Source: Flagellimonas profundi
GTDB lineage: Bacteria > Bacteroidota > Bacteroidia > Flavobacteriales > Flavobacteriaceae
Direction: 5' to 3'
Assembly: GCF_017313275.1 (NCBI RefSeq)
Contig: NZ_JAFLNM010000002.1
Span: 854,455-918,454 of the forward strand
DNA: 64,000 bases
Shown here: piece after piece, positions 54,134-62,385 of the stretch
How the letters are laid out: the number at the start of each line of letters is the position of its first letter
Position numbering within the stretch: position 1 is the stretch's first letter
Translations under genes and position numbers: made by a program
Notes under the pieces: generated by a model
What the model was told of the DNA's origin: nothing
What the model saw: only the letters and a program-made list of their open reading frames with translations
Database searches by the model: none

Positions 54134-55072
54134 ATGAAACAAACACAATATTTTATCATTTTACCTTTATTGGCCTTCTTGATTTCATCCTGTCAGGAAA
54201 GTGAAAAATCAAGTCTTACATTGCTGAGCGATCATATCCCAAAGGATAAGCCATTGGTTTTTGGTCCTGGAGTTGTTTCCATAAAAGAAGCGAAGGATTT
54301 TGCCATTACGTTCTCCCCAGAAATGGACGAAATGTATTTTACGCGAAGAAAACCCGAAGAGGACAATGAAATTTATGCCATGAAATTAACTGATGGCGAG
54401 TGGTCTAAACCGAAATCAGCATTTTTTACTGCAACCGAAGGATGGGACTTTGAGCCCCATATCAACCCTAAAGGTGATAAACTATATTTTGGAAGTTTAA
54501 GGCCCCTTAACGATACAATTGGATCAACAGGGTTACATCAATGGTACAGTAAAAAAACCGTCAACGGTTGGAGTAAGCCAAAACCATTGGAAAAGCCATT
54601 TGTAGATAGGTCTGTAATAATGTACTTAACATCTTCAGAGAACGGCAATTTATATTTTACCACTGGAGAAAAAGGCGACAAACCAGAAGATTGGGTTATT
54701 TATAATTCAATTAGGGAAGATGGTCAATATAAAAGCATCAAAAGAATGGAGGGGGAAATAAACGCTTCGGGCAAATTAATAGCTCATTCATTTATTGCAC
54801 CGGACGAAAGTTATTTGATCTATGATTTTGAACATGAATCAGGGTACGGGGAAAGTGATTTATACATCAGTTTCAATAAAGATGGTGCGTGGTCAAAACC
54901 TTTTAATCTGGGACCTGAAATAAACACTGATCAAACTGAAATGACGGCCAGTGTTTCTCCGGATGGCAAGTATTTGTTCTTTCATAGGGGAATAGATGAT
55001 GATGGGGATATTTATTGGGTGGATTTCAGGCCCATAAAAGAAAAAATAGAGAAGAACATTGGCGCAAACTAA
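54134..55072 (+). CDS. PD40 (WD40-like) lipoprotein
   Basis: Lipoprotein of 312 residues with the lipobox LISSC (Cys20) and a beta-propeller-like body holding PD40 repeats (ITFSPEMDEMYFTRR, PHINPKGDKLYFGS, ASVSPDGKYLFFHR). WSKP motifs recur between blades. Such proteins are common in the flavobacterial envelope and their ligands are unknown. The GNAT gene follows after 14 bases. Confidence 0.87.
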   Translation: MKQTQYFIILPLLAFLISSCQESEKSSLTLLSDHIPKDKPLVFGPGVVSIKEAKDFAITFSPEMDEMYFTRRKPEEDNEIYAMKLTDGEWSKPKSAFFTATEGWDFEPHINPKGDKLYFGSLRPLNDTIGSTGLHQWYSKKTVNGWSKPKPLEKPFVDRSVIMYLTSSENGNLYFTTGEKGDKPEDWVIYNSIREDGQYKSIKRMEGEINASGKLIAHSFIAPDESYLIYDFEHESGYGESDLYISFNKDGAWSKPFNLGPEINTDQTEMTASVSPDGKYLFFHRGIDDDGDIYWVDFRPIKEKIEKNIGAN

Positions 55073-55086
55073 CAACTGTTAAGGTC

Positions 55087-55539
55087 ATGGAATTTAGAAA
55101 AGCAACCTCTGAAGATGTGCCGACCATTGTTAAAATGATTGCAGACGACGCTTTGGGGAGTAAGCGGGAAAACTATACCATCCCATTGCCCAAAAAATAT
55201 TATGATGCCTTTGAGCGCATAGATTCGGACCACAACCAAGAACTGATAGTTATTGAAAACGAAAACGGTCAGGTCATTGCTGTTTTTCAAATGACATTCA
55301 TTCCTTATTTGACCTACCAAGGTGGTATTCGGGCCCAGATTGAAGGGGTTCGCGTCCATAAAGATCATCGTGGTCTTGGCATCGGTAAAAAAGTCTTTGA
55401 GTGGGCCATCCGAAGAGCAAAGGAACGAAACGCCCATTTACTCCAATTGACCACCGATAAAAAACGCCCCGATGCTATCCGTTTTTATGAGTCCCTAGGG
55501 TTTAAGGCTACCCATGAGGGCATGAAGATGCATTTCTAA
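55087..55539 (+). CDS. GNAT family N-acetyltransferase
   Basis: Acetyl-CoA-dependent transferase of 150 residues. The acetyl-CoA loop HKDHRGLGIGKKVFEWAIRRA (about 95-115) follows the strand IEGVRV, and the final motif DAIRFYESLGF is typical. The start MEFRKAT (55087) is chosen because the longer frame overlaps the previous gene. The substrate is unknown. Confidence 0.92.
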   Translation: MEFRKATSEDVPTIVKMIADDALGSKRENYTIPLPKKYYDAFERIDSDHNQELIVIENENGQVIAVFQMTFIPYLTYQGGIRAQIEGVRVHKDHRGLGIGKKVFEWAIRRAKERNAHLLQLTTDKKRPDAIRFYESLGFKATHEGMKMHF

Positions 55540-55678
55540 GTCCAAATCAGCTTTTCTTAAAGAAGATTAAGATTTTGATTCTTCATCTTGCATATGTTTG
55601 CCAAGGGAAGGGGCGGTGCAATTTATTGCTTCCCAAACTAAAACATAACTGGATAAGGAATCCAAAAGAATAATTCAA

Positions 55679-56149
55679 ATGAGACTGAACACCATAGTAT
55701 TGGCCACGTTACTTTTTTTAAGCCTTTCATGTCGGGAGAGAGAAGGTAAACCCCTTCAAGAAGGCATGACTTTGCGCTTGGAGCTATTCACCTCCGATAT
55801 GAAAAAATCAGTTGGTTTTTATACAGAAATCCTTGGTTTTGAAATGGAAGGGGAACAAATAAACAATGCTTATCAACCAGTAAAAAGAGGACACGTTGTT
55901 TTGGGAATTGGCCCCTTGAACAAACTTTCCAAAGACCATCATTTTAATCCCGGTGTTCAACCTGTTCAAAATGGATATGGAGTGGAAATCGTGTTGGAAG
56001 TGGATAGTGTTGCAGCAGTTTATGAAAAGGTAAATTCAAGTGGATATCCCATTCATGATCCTTTAAAAATACAACCTTGGGGTCTTACCGATTTTCGTTT
56101 GGTCGACCCCAACGGTTATTATTTGAGAATTACTTCCAGACCGGAATAA
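55679..56149 (+). CDS. VOC/glyoxalase-fold lipoprotein
   Basis: Protein of 156 residues with a lipoprotein leader (LSLSC, Cys18) and one vicinal-oxygen-chelate domain (LRLELFTSDMKKSVGFYTEILGF, then FRLVDPNGYYLRI). Envelope location is unusual for this mostly cytoplasmic fold. Metal ligands are not certain by eye, and the substrate is unknown. Confidence 0.85.
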   Translation: MRLNTIVLATLLFLSLSCREREGKPLQEGMTLRLELFTSDMKKSVGFYTEILGFEMEGEQINNAYQPVKRGHVVLGIGPLNKLSKDHHFNPGVQPVQNGYGVEIVLEVDSVAAVYEKVNSSGYPIHDPLKIQPWGLTDFRLVDPNGYYLRITSRPE

Positions 56150-56274
56150 AGGTCCCAAACATAGTTGTTGATGTGCATTACTGAATAAAGATGTATTCTT
56201 CTTGTAGTCCGAGATTTTTTAAAAAACATTATCTTTTCGGAAATAAGCATTTTTAAAAACAATACTGCAACTTC

Positions 56275-57807
56275 ATGAAAAAAACCATCCTTCTTCTTTA
56301 CGTAATAAGTATTTGTTTGGGTTGTGCCCAAAATAATGTGGAAAACCAAAATGTTGTAGCAACCCAAAACGGAAAAGTGGAAGGATACACCGATGGTGAA
56401 ATTCAAATTTTTAAAGGAATACCATTTGCGCAGCCACCTGTTGGTGAACTTCGGTGGAAATCGCCGCAACCCGTTAAAGATTGGGAGGGTGTAAAGGAAT
56501 GTATGGAGTTTGGTCCGAGCCCTATCCAAAATACCCCAGAACCTTTTTTGTGCTGGACCGAGGAATTTATAGCCAAACCCGAACCATTGAGCGAAGATTG
56601 CTTGTATTTAAATGTTTGGACCCCCGCGCAAAAAAAGGATGAAAAGCTGCCTGTGTTCGTTTGGATCTATGGAGGCGGCTTAAGTTCGGGCAGCGCCAAT
56701 TGCGATATTTATGATGGAAAACAAATGGCGGAACAAGGAGTGGTTTTTGTAAGCTTGAATTATAGGGTTGGAGTGCTTGGTTTTATGGCACATCCAGAAT
56801 TAAGCGAGGAATCCGGTCATAATGCATCGGGCAATTATGGTTTTATGGATCAATTGCAAGGCTTAAAGTGGATACAGGAAAACATTGCTGCATTTGGAGG
56901 GGACCCGAACAATGTGACCATCGCGGGGCAGTCGGCAGGTTCTTTTAGCGTTAATGCCCAAATCACATCGCCTTTGGCGAGTGGATATTTTGATAAGGCC
57001 ATTTGTCAGAGTGGAGGCATTTTAGGAGGGCGTTTAATGCAGGATTTAAATACGGCTGAAGGACAAGGTGTCAAGTTTATGGAATCTGCCAACGTGTCTT
57101 CCATTGATGAATTAAGGGAGGTGCCAGCAACAAAATTGCAAGAGCTGAGCAATAATCCTGACGTGGGAAGATTCGGGGTGGTGCTCGATGATTATTTTTT
57201 ACCGAAGGATTTATCCGGACACTTTAAAGAAGGAAACCACAATCAGGTCAGTGTAATGACAGGTTGGGTAACAGGAGATTCCAACCTTTTGCCAACGGGA
57301 GAAGTGACCAAGGAAAGCTTTAGCTCAATGGTCCAAGAACGTTTTGGTCCGGATGCGGATGAGTTTTTAAAAATGTTCCCCGCCAAAACCGATCAAGAGG
57401 CACTTCAATCCCAACAAAAAATGAACCTCTTAAGTTTTGCAGGAGTATCTTCTTATCTGCTCGCCGAATATATGGATAAAGAAGTATGGCTCTATGAATT
57501 CACCCATGTGCCAACCGATAAACCTGGTTTTCCAAACTATGGGGCATTCCATACGTCGGAGGTGCCGTTTGCGCTGCATACTCTTGACCAATGGAAACGA
57601 CCATGGCAGACCGAAGAGCGCAAACTTGAGGACCAAATGTCCGCCTATTGGGTGAATTTTGCCAAGAATGGTAACCCGAATGGTCAAGGATTACCGGAAT
57701 GGCCAAGTTATAATAATGGTGGAGGGGAACTTTTGACGATTGATACGGACGCCATGGAAATGAACACCAAATATTCGGAGGAATTCCAATTTTTATCACA
57801 AGATTAA
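56275..57807 (+). CDS. type-B carboxylesterase
   Basis: Exported carboxylesterase/lipase family enzyme of 510 residues. The leader contains a cysteine (LGCAQ) that may be lipidated. Signatures are FKGIPFAQPPVGELRW, EDCLYLNVWTP, the oxyanion YGGGLSSG segment, the nucleophile S220 in AGQSAGS, and a late histidine in FHTSEVPF. It should hydrolyse carboxylic esters; the natural substrate is unknown. Confidence 0.93.
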   Translation: MKKTILLLYVISICLGCAQNNVENQNVVATQNGKVEGYTDGEIQIFKGIPFAQPPVGELRWKSPQPVKDWEGVKECMEFGPSPIQNTPEPFLCWTEEFIAKPEPLSEDCLYLNVWTPAQKKDEKLPVFVWIYGGGLSSGSANCDIYDGKQMAEQGVVFVSLNYRVGVLGFMAHPELSEESGHNASGNYGFMDQLQGLKWIQENIAAFGGDPNNVTIAGQSAGSFSVNAQITSPLASGYFDKAICQSGGILGGRLMQDLNTAEGQGVKFMESANVSSIDELREVPATKLQELSNNPDVGRFGVVLDDYFLPKDLSGHFKEGNHNQVSVMTGWVTGDSNLLPTGEVTKESFSSMVQERFGPDADEFLKMFPAKTDQEALQSQQKMNLLSFAGVSSYLLAEYMDKEVWLYEFTHVPTDKPGFPNYGAFHTSEVPFALHTLDQWKRPWQTEERKLEDQMSAYWVNFAKNGNPNGQGLPEWPSYNNGGGELLTIDTDAMEMNTKYSEEFQFLSQD

Positions 57808-57816
57808 AGCATTCAC

Positions 57817-58914
57817 TTAAACTAATTGAGCTGCAAAGAGCTCCACAGGTTTTTTTCTGCCTTCGAGCTCCATGTTCCCCAAAGATTTTAGTCGTAGACC
57901 ATCTGGTTTCAATTGTTCTGCCAATTCTTCAGAAATGATGATTTCCTGTTGTAATGGCTTGCAGAGTTGCTGGATACGTGCAGTAACGTTCAAAACGTCT
58001 CCAGTAAAAAAGATTTCTTTCTTCAGGGCTCCTATTTCTCCGGTGGTTACCTGCCCCAAATGTAATCCTGCCCTAAATGAGGGTACTACTCCATATGTTT
58101 CTTCAAAATAGTTGCGTTTCTTTTGTAGACTTTGCTTCATTGCATAAAAACAACGGATACAGTTATGGTATTGTAGGCCATCATCTTTTTTCCAGGTAAC
58201 CACAATTTCATCGCCAACATACTGGTATACTTCACCTTTATACTGAATAATGGCACTTGACAATTGGTTGTAGTAGTCGCTCAAAAAGCGAAAATATTTT
58301 TTGTGGCCCATTTGTTCCGCGAACGAGGTTGAGGATTTCATGTCCAAAAACATAAAAACACGGGACTCCTCTTTAGGTTGATGGTATTTGCCCGAAAAAA
58401 AGTTGAGCAATACGTTTTGGCCCAAATGCTCGCTGATACCTGAATAGATCAGCGAAACAAAAATGCTAAAGGTTAACGAAACCATGGTGCTCAAAAATGT
58501 GGGACTCACGATATAGTTCGAAAATTTATACCAGACTTTGGCATCCATAATAGGGGAACTAAGCTCAATACTTGCAGCGATCGGAAAAGTCACAAGATTG
58601 ATGACCAGCATAAATAATAGATAAAACGCCATTTTATACAGGATTTTTTTCCAAAAAGCCTTGCGCTTAAATCGTTTGCCCAACCAAAGTACTTCCACGG
58701 CGCCCATTGCAATGCCCACTAAAAAAACAGCTAGGGAGGCGAACAGAAAGATGTTCCAGGTTACGGTGATGTCCGTTTCCGGTCGCTGATTCTGATACTC
58801 CGTAGCCATGGACTCAATGAGAAGGATGAACCAGCTTAGCACCAACCAAATAATACCGAAAGGTAAAATGCGCTTTACATGATAAAGAAACTTTGGACTT
58901 GATAAAAAGGTCAT
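57817..58914 (-). CDS. membrane-bound class III adenylate/guanylate cyclase
   Basis: Nucleotide cyclase of 365 residues. About four membrane helices (1-170) precede a class III catalytic domain (about 190-365) with metal aspartates in FMFLDMKSSTSFAEQMGH and YQYVGDEIVVTW. Substrate specificity (cAMP or cGMP) cannot be read reliably by eye. It is convergent with the carboxylesterase, with nine bases between them. Confidence 0.9.
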   Translation of the reverse strand: MTFLSSPKFLYHVKRILPFGIIWLVLSWFILLIESMATEYQNQRPETDITVTWNIFLFASLAVFLVGIAMGAVEVLWLGKRFKRKAFWKKILYKMAFYLLFMLVINLVTFPIAASIELSSPIMDAKVWYKFSNYIVSPTFLSTMVSLTFSIFVSLIYSGISEHLGQNVLLNFFSGKYHQPKEESRVFMFLDMKSSTSFAEQMGHKKYFRFLSDYYNQLSSAIIQYKGEVYQYVGDEIVVTWKKDDGLQYHNCIRCFYAMKQSLQKKRNYFEETYGVVPSFRAGLHLGQVTTGEIGALKKEIFFTGDVLNVTARIQQLCKPLQQEIIISEELAEQLKPDGLRLKSLGNMELEGRKKPVELFAAQLV

Positions 58915-59131
58915 GCAGTAAAGGTAGCGTGAATTTGGTTTTTAAAGGTGTGTTTGATTATCAATATATTACGATGGCGAAAATCAACTGTACGCAGGAA
59001 TTTACCGTTCCATCGACCATAGATGACCTTACAATAATGTCGGATAGCCAGGGTTTGTTCTAAAAGCAGATGGTCGGTAATTTTAAAAAACAAGCAAACC
59101 AAAATCAACTAGGTACCATCGTTGGTCCGTT

Positions 59132-60313
59132 TTAGTTTTGATTTACGCGAAAAGTGATTTTTCGGTTTGTAATAACGGTTCCGGTTTGTATGGTTAAGGT
59201 TACTTCGTCGGAAGTCGTAGGACTGCAGGAATTAGTGGAGTTGGACAGGAGTACACGGTAGATATTCCCACTTTTACTTGGGTCGGGTGAAATTACCGTT
59301 AGATTGGAAGTTTGGGACCCCGAGTATTCACTGCCGTCGGCGATAGAAGAAAAAATGCTGCCCCCATCGGTACTTACTTGCCATTGATAGGTATCCGCAC
59401 CTGTGGCTGTAACTGAAAAATTGCCATTGTTGCCCGATGCCACGGCTTGGTCGGTTGGTTGTAAAACTATGGTTGGCGAAGAATTTACGGTAACATCCAC
59501 GCTGTCTGTGTTGGAGACGCTGCCATCCGAAATGGTCACCGAAAAGGTATAAGAGCCAGCGGATAAATTGGTCACCACAGGATTTTCATCAGTGGAACTA
59601 AAAGTGTAGCCAACTGGTCCTGCCGTTGCTGTCCAATTGTATGTTGCTCCAGATGACCCAGCACCAGAGGGATTGCTGTACAGGTTCAATGTTTCATTAT
59701 CACAAATAGGACTATTGGATGAAGCAGAAACAGAAATGGATCCCCCGGAGTCATTTAAATCATCGAAACTGTAGTCTGTGCCGGCACCACCATTACATGT
59801 TGAATAGACAGTAGAACCAATAATCAAACGTTTCGCGGAATTACAGGGATTATCGGTGGCCAATGTCCCTCCGGAATCGATAACAAATGCTGCTCCGGAA
59901 GGGAGAGAAAAGCTAACGTTCGAAGTCCATTCGGCCAATCCACCATCTGCTATTGTGATCAATTGTGTTTGTAGACTGGAGGTGCTGCCTATGTAAAAAT
60001 TATCGGTACTTCCAGAACCATCCCCAACGGTAAGCGAATTTACTGCATTTGGGATATTGGAAGAAATGGTAACGCTGTACCCACCTTGAATGTAAACATC
60101 GTTGGTCCCAACCAATTGCCCAGGATAACTCGTAGCTGCTATCCAGCTTGAGCCATTATATACTTGCCAAATTGATACATTGGTCCAATTGCCCGAGGAA
60201 ACAGAGCGATAATCGCCTAAAGATTGGGCGCTTAGCCTTTCTGAGGCGATTACAGCCACTCCAAAGACAAACAGCATTTTAAAAGTATTTCCCAAAGAGA
60301 ATTTCATAAGCAA
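59132..60313 (-). CDS. flavobacterial surface protein with Ig/PKD-like domains
   Basis: Exported protein of 393 residues. The signal peptide is at about 1-29. A repeat-type N-terminal module (SSGNWTNVSIWQVYNGSSW, typical of flavobacterial adhesin-like proteins) is followed by two Ig/PKD-like domains (NPICDNETLNLYSNPSG; PTIVLQPTDQAVASGNNGNFSV). It ends TNRKITFRVN, which I believe is a recurrent C-terminal ending in this group, so it looks complete. Whether it uses type IX secretion is uncertain; a canonical sorting domain was not recognised. A second Met at residue 3 is an alternative start. Confidence 0.8.
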   Translation of the reverse strand: MLMKFSLGNTFKMLFVFGVAVIASERLSAQSLGDYRSVSSGNWTNVSIWQVYNGSSWIAATSYPGQLVGTNDVYIQGGYSVTISSNIPNAVNSLTVGDGSGSTDNFYIGSTSSLQTQLITIADGGLAEWTSNVSFSLPSGAAFVIDSGGTLATDNPCNSAKRLIIGSTVYSTCNGGAGTDYSFDDLNDSGGSISVSASSNSPICDNETLNLYSNPSGAGSSGATYNWTATAGPVGYTFSSTDENPVVTNLSAGSYTFSVTISDGSVSNTDSVDVTVNSSPTIVLQPTDQAVASGNNGNFSVTATGADTYQWQVSTDGGSIFSSIADGSEYSGSQTSNLTVISPDPSKSGNIYRVLLSNSTNSCSPTTSDEVTLTIQTGTVITNRKITFRVNQN

Positions 60314-60537
60314 TTGATTGGATTTGATTCATCCTAACAGAATCGTCAAATTTTAAAATATCGTGGAAAAATAGAATAAACACGGAGCGATTGGAAAAGA
60401 TTGTTGTGTAATTGATTATTTTGTCTGTCAAATCCGTTGAGAACAAGAATCAATTCAAAAAGTGACCCACATAAACACCCAATTCGGTGTAAATAATTGA
60501 AAAATAGTTTTTAACACGTTTTTTGTGTTCGGTTGGG

Positions 60538-60569
60538 TTGCAAAAACACTATTATTTATCGTATATTTG
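60538..60569 (+). promoter_or_regulatory. promoter of rimP-nusA-infB
   Basis: TTG (60538-60540), a 21-base spacer and TATATTTG (60562-60569). The -7 word is perfect and the spacer is slightly long. The predicted RNA would start about 60 bases before rimP and include the hairpin at 60599. Confidence 0.6.
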
Positions 60570-60598
60570 CAAAACTGAACGGATATAAAAGTATTCAT

Positions 60599-60623
60599 GA
60601 GGGGACTTTGAGTCCCCTCTTTT
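60599..60623 (+). terminator. terminator-like hairpin in rimP leader
   Basis: GAGGGGACT (60599-60607) is perfectly complementary to AGTCCCCTC (60611-60619) with a three-base loop, followed by TTTT. The preceding gene is on the opposite strand, so this hairpin lies inside the leader of rimP, not after a gene. Confidence 0.75.
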
Positions 60624-60636
60624 ATTACTGGTTTTT

Positions 60637-61098
60637 ATGTTGAAGGATAAAGTGGAATCATTGTTGAACAAGGCATTGGAGGAATACTCTTCCTTGTTCC
60701 TGGTTGATTTTACCGTTGGTGGAGACAACAGTATTAAAGTGGTGTTGGATGGAGATCAGGGTGTTAGCTTGCAGGACTGTATGAATGTCAGTAGGGCAAT
60801 AGAACACAATTTAGACCGGGAAGAGGAGGATTTTTCCTTGGAGGTGACATCTGCGGGTGCCACTTCGCCATTACGGTTGCCGCGTCAGTACAATAAAAAT
60901 ATTGGAAGAAAATTACAGGTCAAGACCAGTTCAGAGCAATTTGAAGGAACACTGGTGGAAACCTCGACAAATAGCATTACCTTGGAGTGGAAGGCCCGGG
61001 AGCCTAAACCAGTGGGTAAAGGAAAAGTCACAGTGCAGAAAAAGCAGGAAATTGCCTTTTCTGATATTCAAGAGGCAAAAGTTAAATTAAAATTTTAA
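60637..61098 (+). CDS. rimP: ribosome maturation factor RimP
   Basis: 30S assembly factor of 153 residues. The N-terminal RimP domain ends with REEEDFSLEVTSAGATSPLR (the typical LEVSSPG-like loop, about 59-78), and a C-terminal SH3-like domain follows. It is the first gene of rimP-nusA-infB, 12 bases before nusA. A promoter and a terminator-like hairpin lie upstream. Confidence 0.95.
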   Translation: MLKDKVESLLNKALEEYSSLFLVDFTVGGDNSIKVVLDGDQGVSLQDCMNVSRAIEHNLDREEEDFSLEVTSAGATSPLRLPRQYNKNIGRKLQVKTSSEQFEGTLVETSTNSITLEWKAREPKPVGKGKVTVQKKQEIAFSDIQEAKVKLKF

Positions 61099-61110
61099 TT
61101 GTAGTAGAAA

Positions 61111-62343
61111 ATGGAAAACCTAGCGCTCATCGAATCCTTTTCGGAGTTTAAGGACGATAAGTTTATTGACAGGGTGACCCTTATGGCGATTTTGGAAGAA
61201 GTATTCCGGAGTGCGCTCAAGAAAAAATTTGGTTCTGACGACAATTTTGATATTATTATCAACCCGGACAAAGGGGATTTGGAAATTTGGAGAAACCGTG
61301 TCGTTGTCGAAGATGGTGAGGTAGAAGAACCTAATGAAGAGATATCCTTGTCCGAGGCTAGAAAAATCGAGCCCGATTTTGAAGTTGGGGAAGATGTTTC
61401 GGAAGAGGTGAAATTGGTCGACCTTGGTAGGAGGGCAATTTTGGCTTTGCGCCAGAATTTGATTTCCAAGATCCATGAGCACGACAATACTACCATCTAC
61501 AAGCAATTCAAAGACTTGGAAGGGGAGATTTATACCGCTGAGGTACATCACATCAGACATCGTGCGGTTATTTTGTTGGATGATGAAGGAAATGAGATCA
61601 TTCTTCCAAAAGAAAAACAAATACCGTCCGACTTTTTCCGTAAAGGCGACAATGTTCGTGGAATTATAGAAAGTGTTGAACTTAAAGGGAACAAGCCTGC
61701 CATTATCATGTCCAGGACCTCCCCCAAATTCTTGGAGCAATTGTTCTTCCAGGAAATTCCAGAAGTGTTCGATGGTCTGATCACCATAAAAAAAGCAGTT
61801 CGTATTCCAGGAGAAAAAGCAAAGGTTGCCGTGGATTCCTATGATGATAGAATTGATCCCGTTGGTGCCTGTGTGGGTATGAAAGGATCTCGTATCCATG
61901 GAATCGTACGTGAATTGGGCAATGAAAACATTGATGTGATCAACTGGACGAACAATCCACAATTGATGGTGACCCGTGCATTGAGTCCTGCAAGAGTGTC
62001 ATCTGTCAAATTGAACGATGAGAAAAAAACAGCTCAAGTATACCTAAAGCCAGAGGAGGTTTCCAAGGCTATCGGTAGAGGTGGGCACAACATTCGTTTG
62101 GCCGGTCAATTGACTGGTTACGAAATAGATGTGTTCCGTGAAGGCGTCGAAGAAGATGTGGAGTTGACCGAGTTTTCCGATGAAATCGAAAGCTGGGTTA
62201 TTGAAGAATTCAAGAAGATTGGATTGGATACCGCACGTAGCGTTTTGGAACAAGATGTAAAGGATTTGGTAAAACGAACCGATCTAGAAGAAGAAACTAT
62301 CCAAGAGGTCGTTCGCATCCTCAAGGAAGAATTTGAAGATTAG
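61111..62343 (+). CDS. nusA: transcription termination/antitermination factor NusA
   Basis: RNA polymerase-binding factor of 410 residues that modulates pausing, termination and antitermination. An N-terminal polymerase-binding domain (about 1-125) is followed by an S1 domain and two KH domains (VGACVGMKGSRIHGIVRELGNENIDVI; KAIGRGGHNIRLAGQLTGYEIDV) and a short C terminus without the long acidic repeats of E. coli NusA. It sits between rimP and infB. Confidence 0.97.
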   Translation: MENLALIESFSEFKDDKFIDRVTLMAILEEVFRSALKKKFGSDDNFDIIINPDKGDLEIWRNRVVVEDGEVEEPNEEISLSEARKIEPDFEVGEDVSEEVKLVDLGRRAILALRQNLISKIHEHDNTTIYKQFKDLEGEIYTAEVHHIRHRAVILLDDEGNEIILPKEKQIPSDFFRKGDNVRGIIESVELKGNKPAIIMSRTSPKFLEQLFFQEIPEVFDGLITIKKAVRIPGEKAKVAVDSYDDRIDPVGACVGMKGSRIHGIVRELGNENIDVINWTNNPQLMVTRALSPARVSSVKLNDEKKTAQVYLKPEEVSKAIGRGGHNIRLAGQLTGYEIDVFREGVEEDVELTEFSDEIESWVIEEFKKIGLDTARSVLEQDVKDLVKRTDLEEETIQEVVRILKEEFED

Positions 62344-62385
62344 GCTTATATTAGCAGCGAAAATTTAGGGCAAGTAAAATTATTT

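Noticed and set aside
58911..59108. 65-codon minus-strand frame between the cyclase and surface protein genes
   Set aside because: No homology, no clear ribosome-binding context, and it overlaps the cyclase start; I treat the gap as non-coding.
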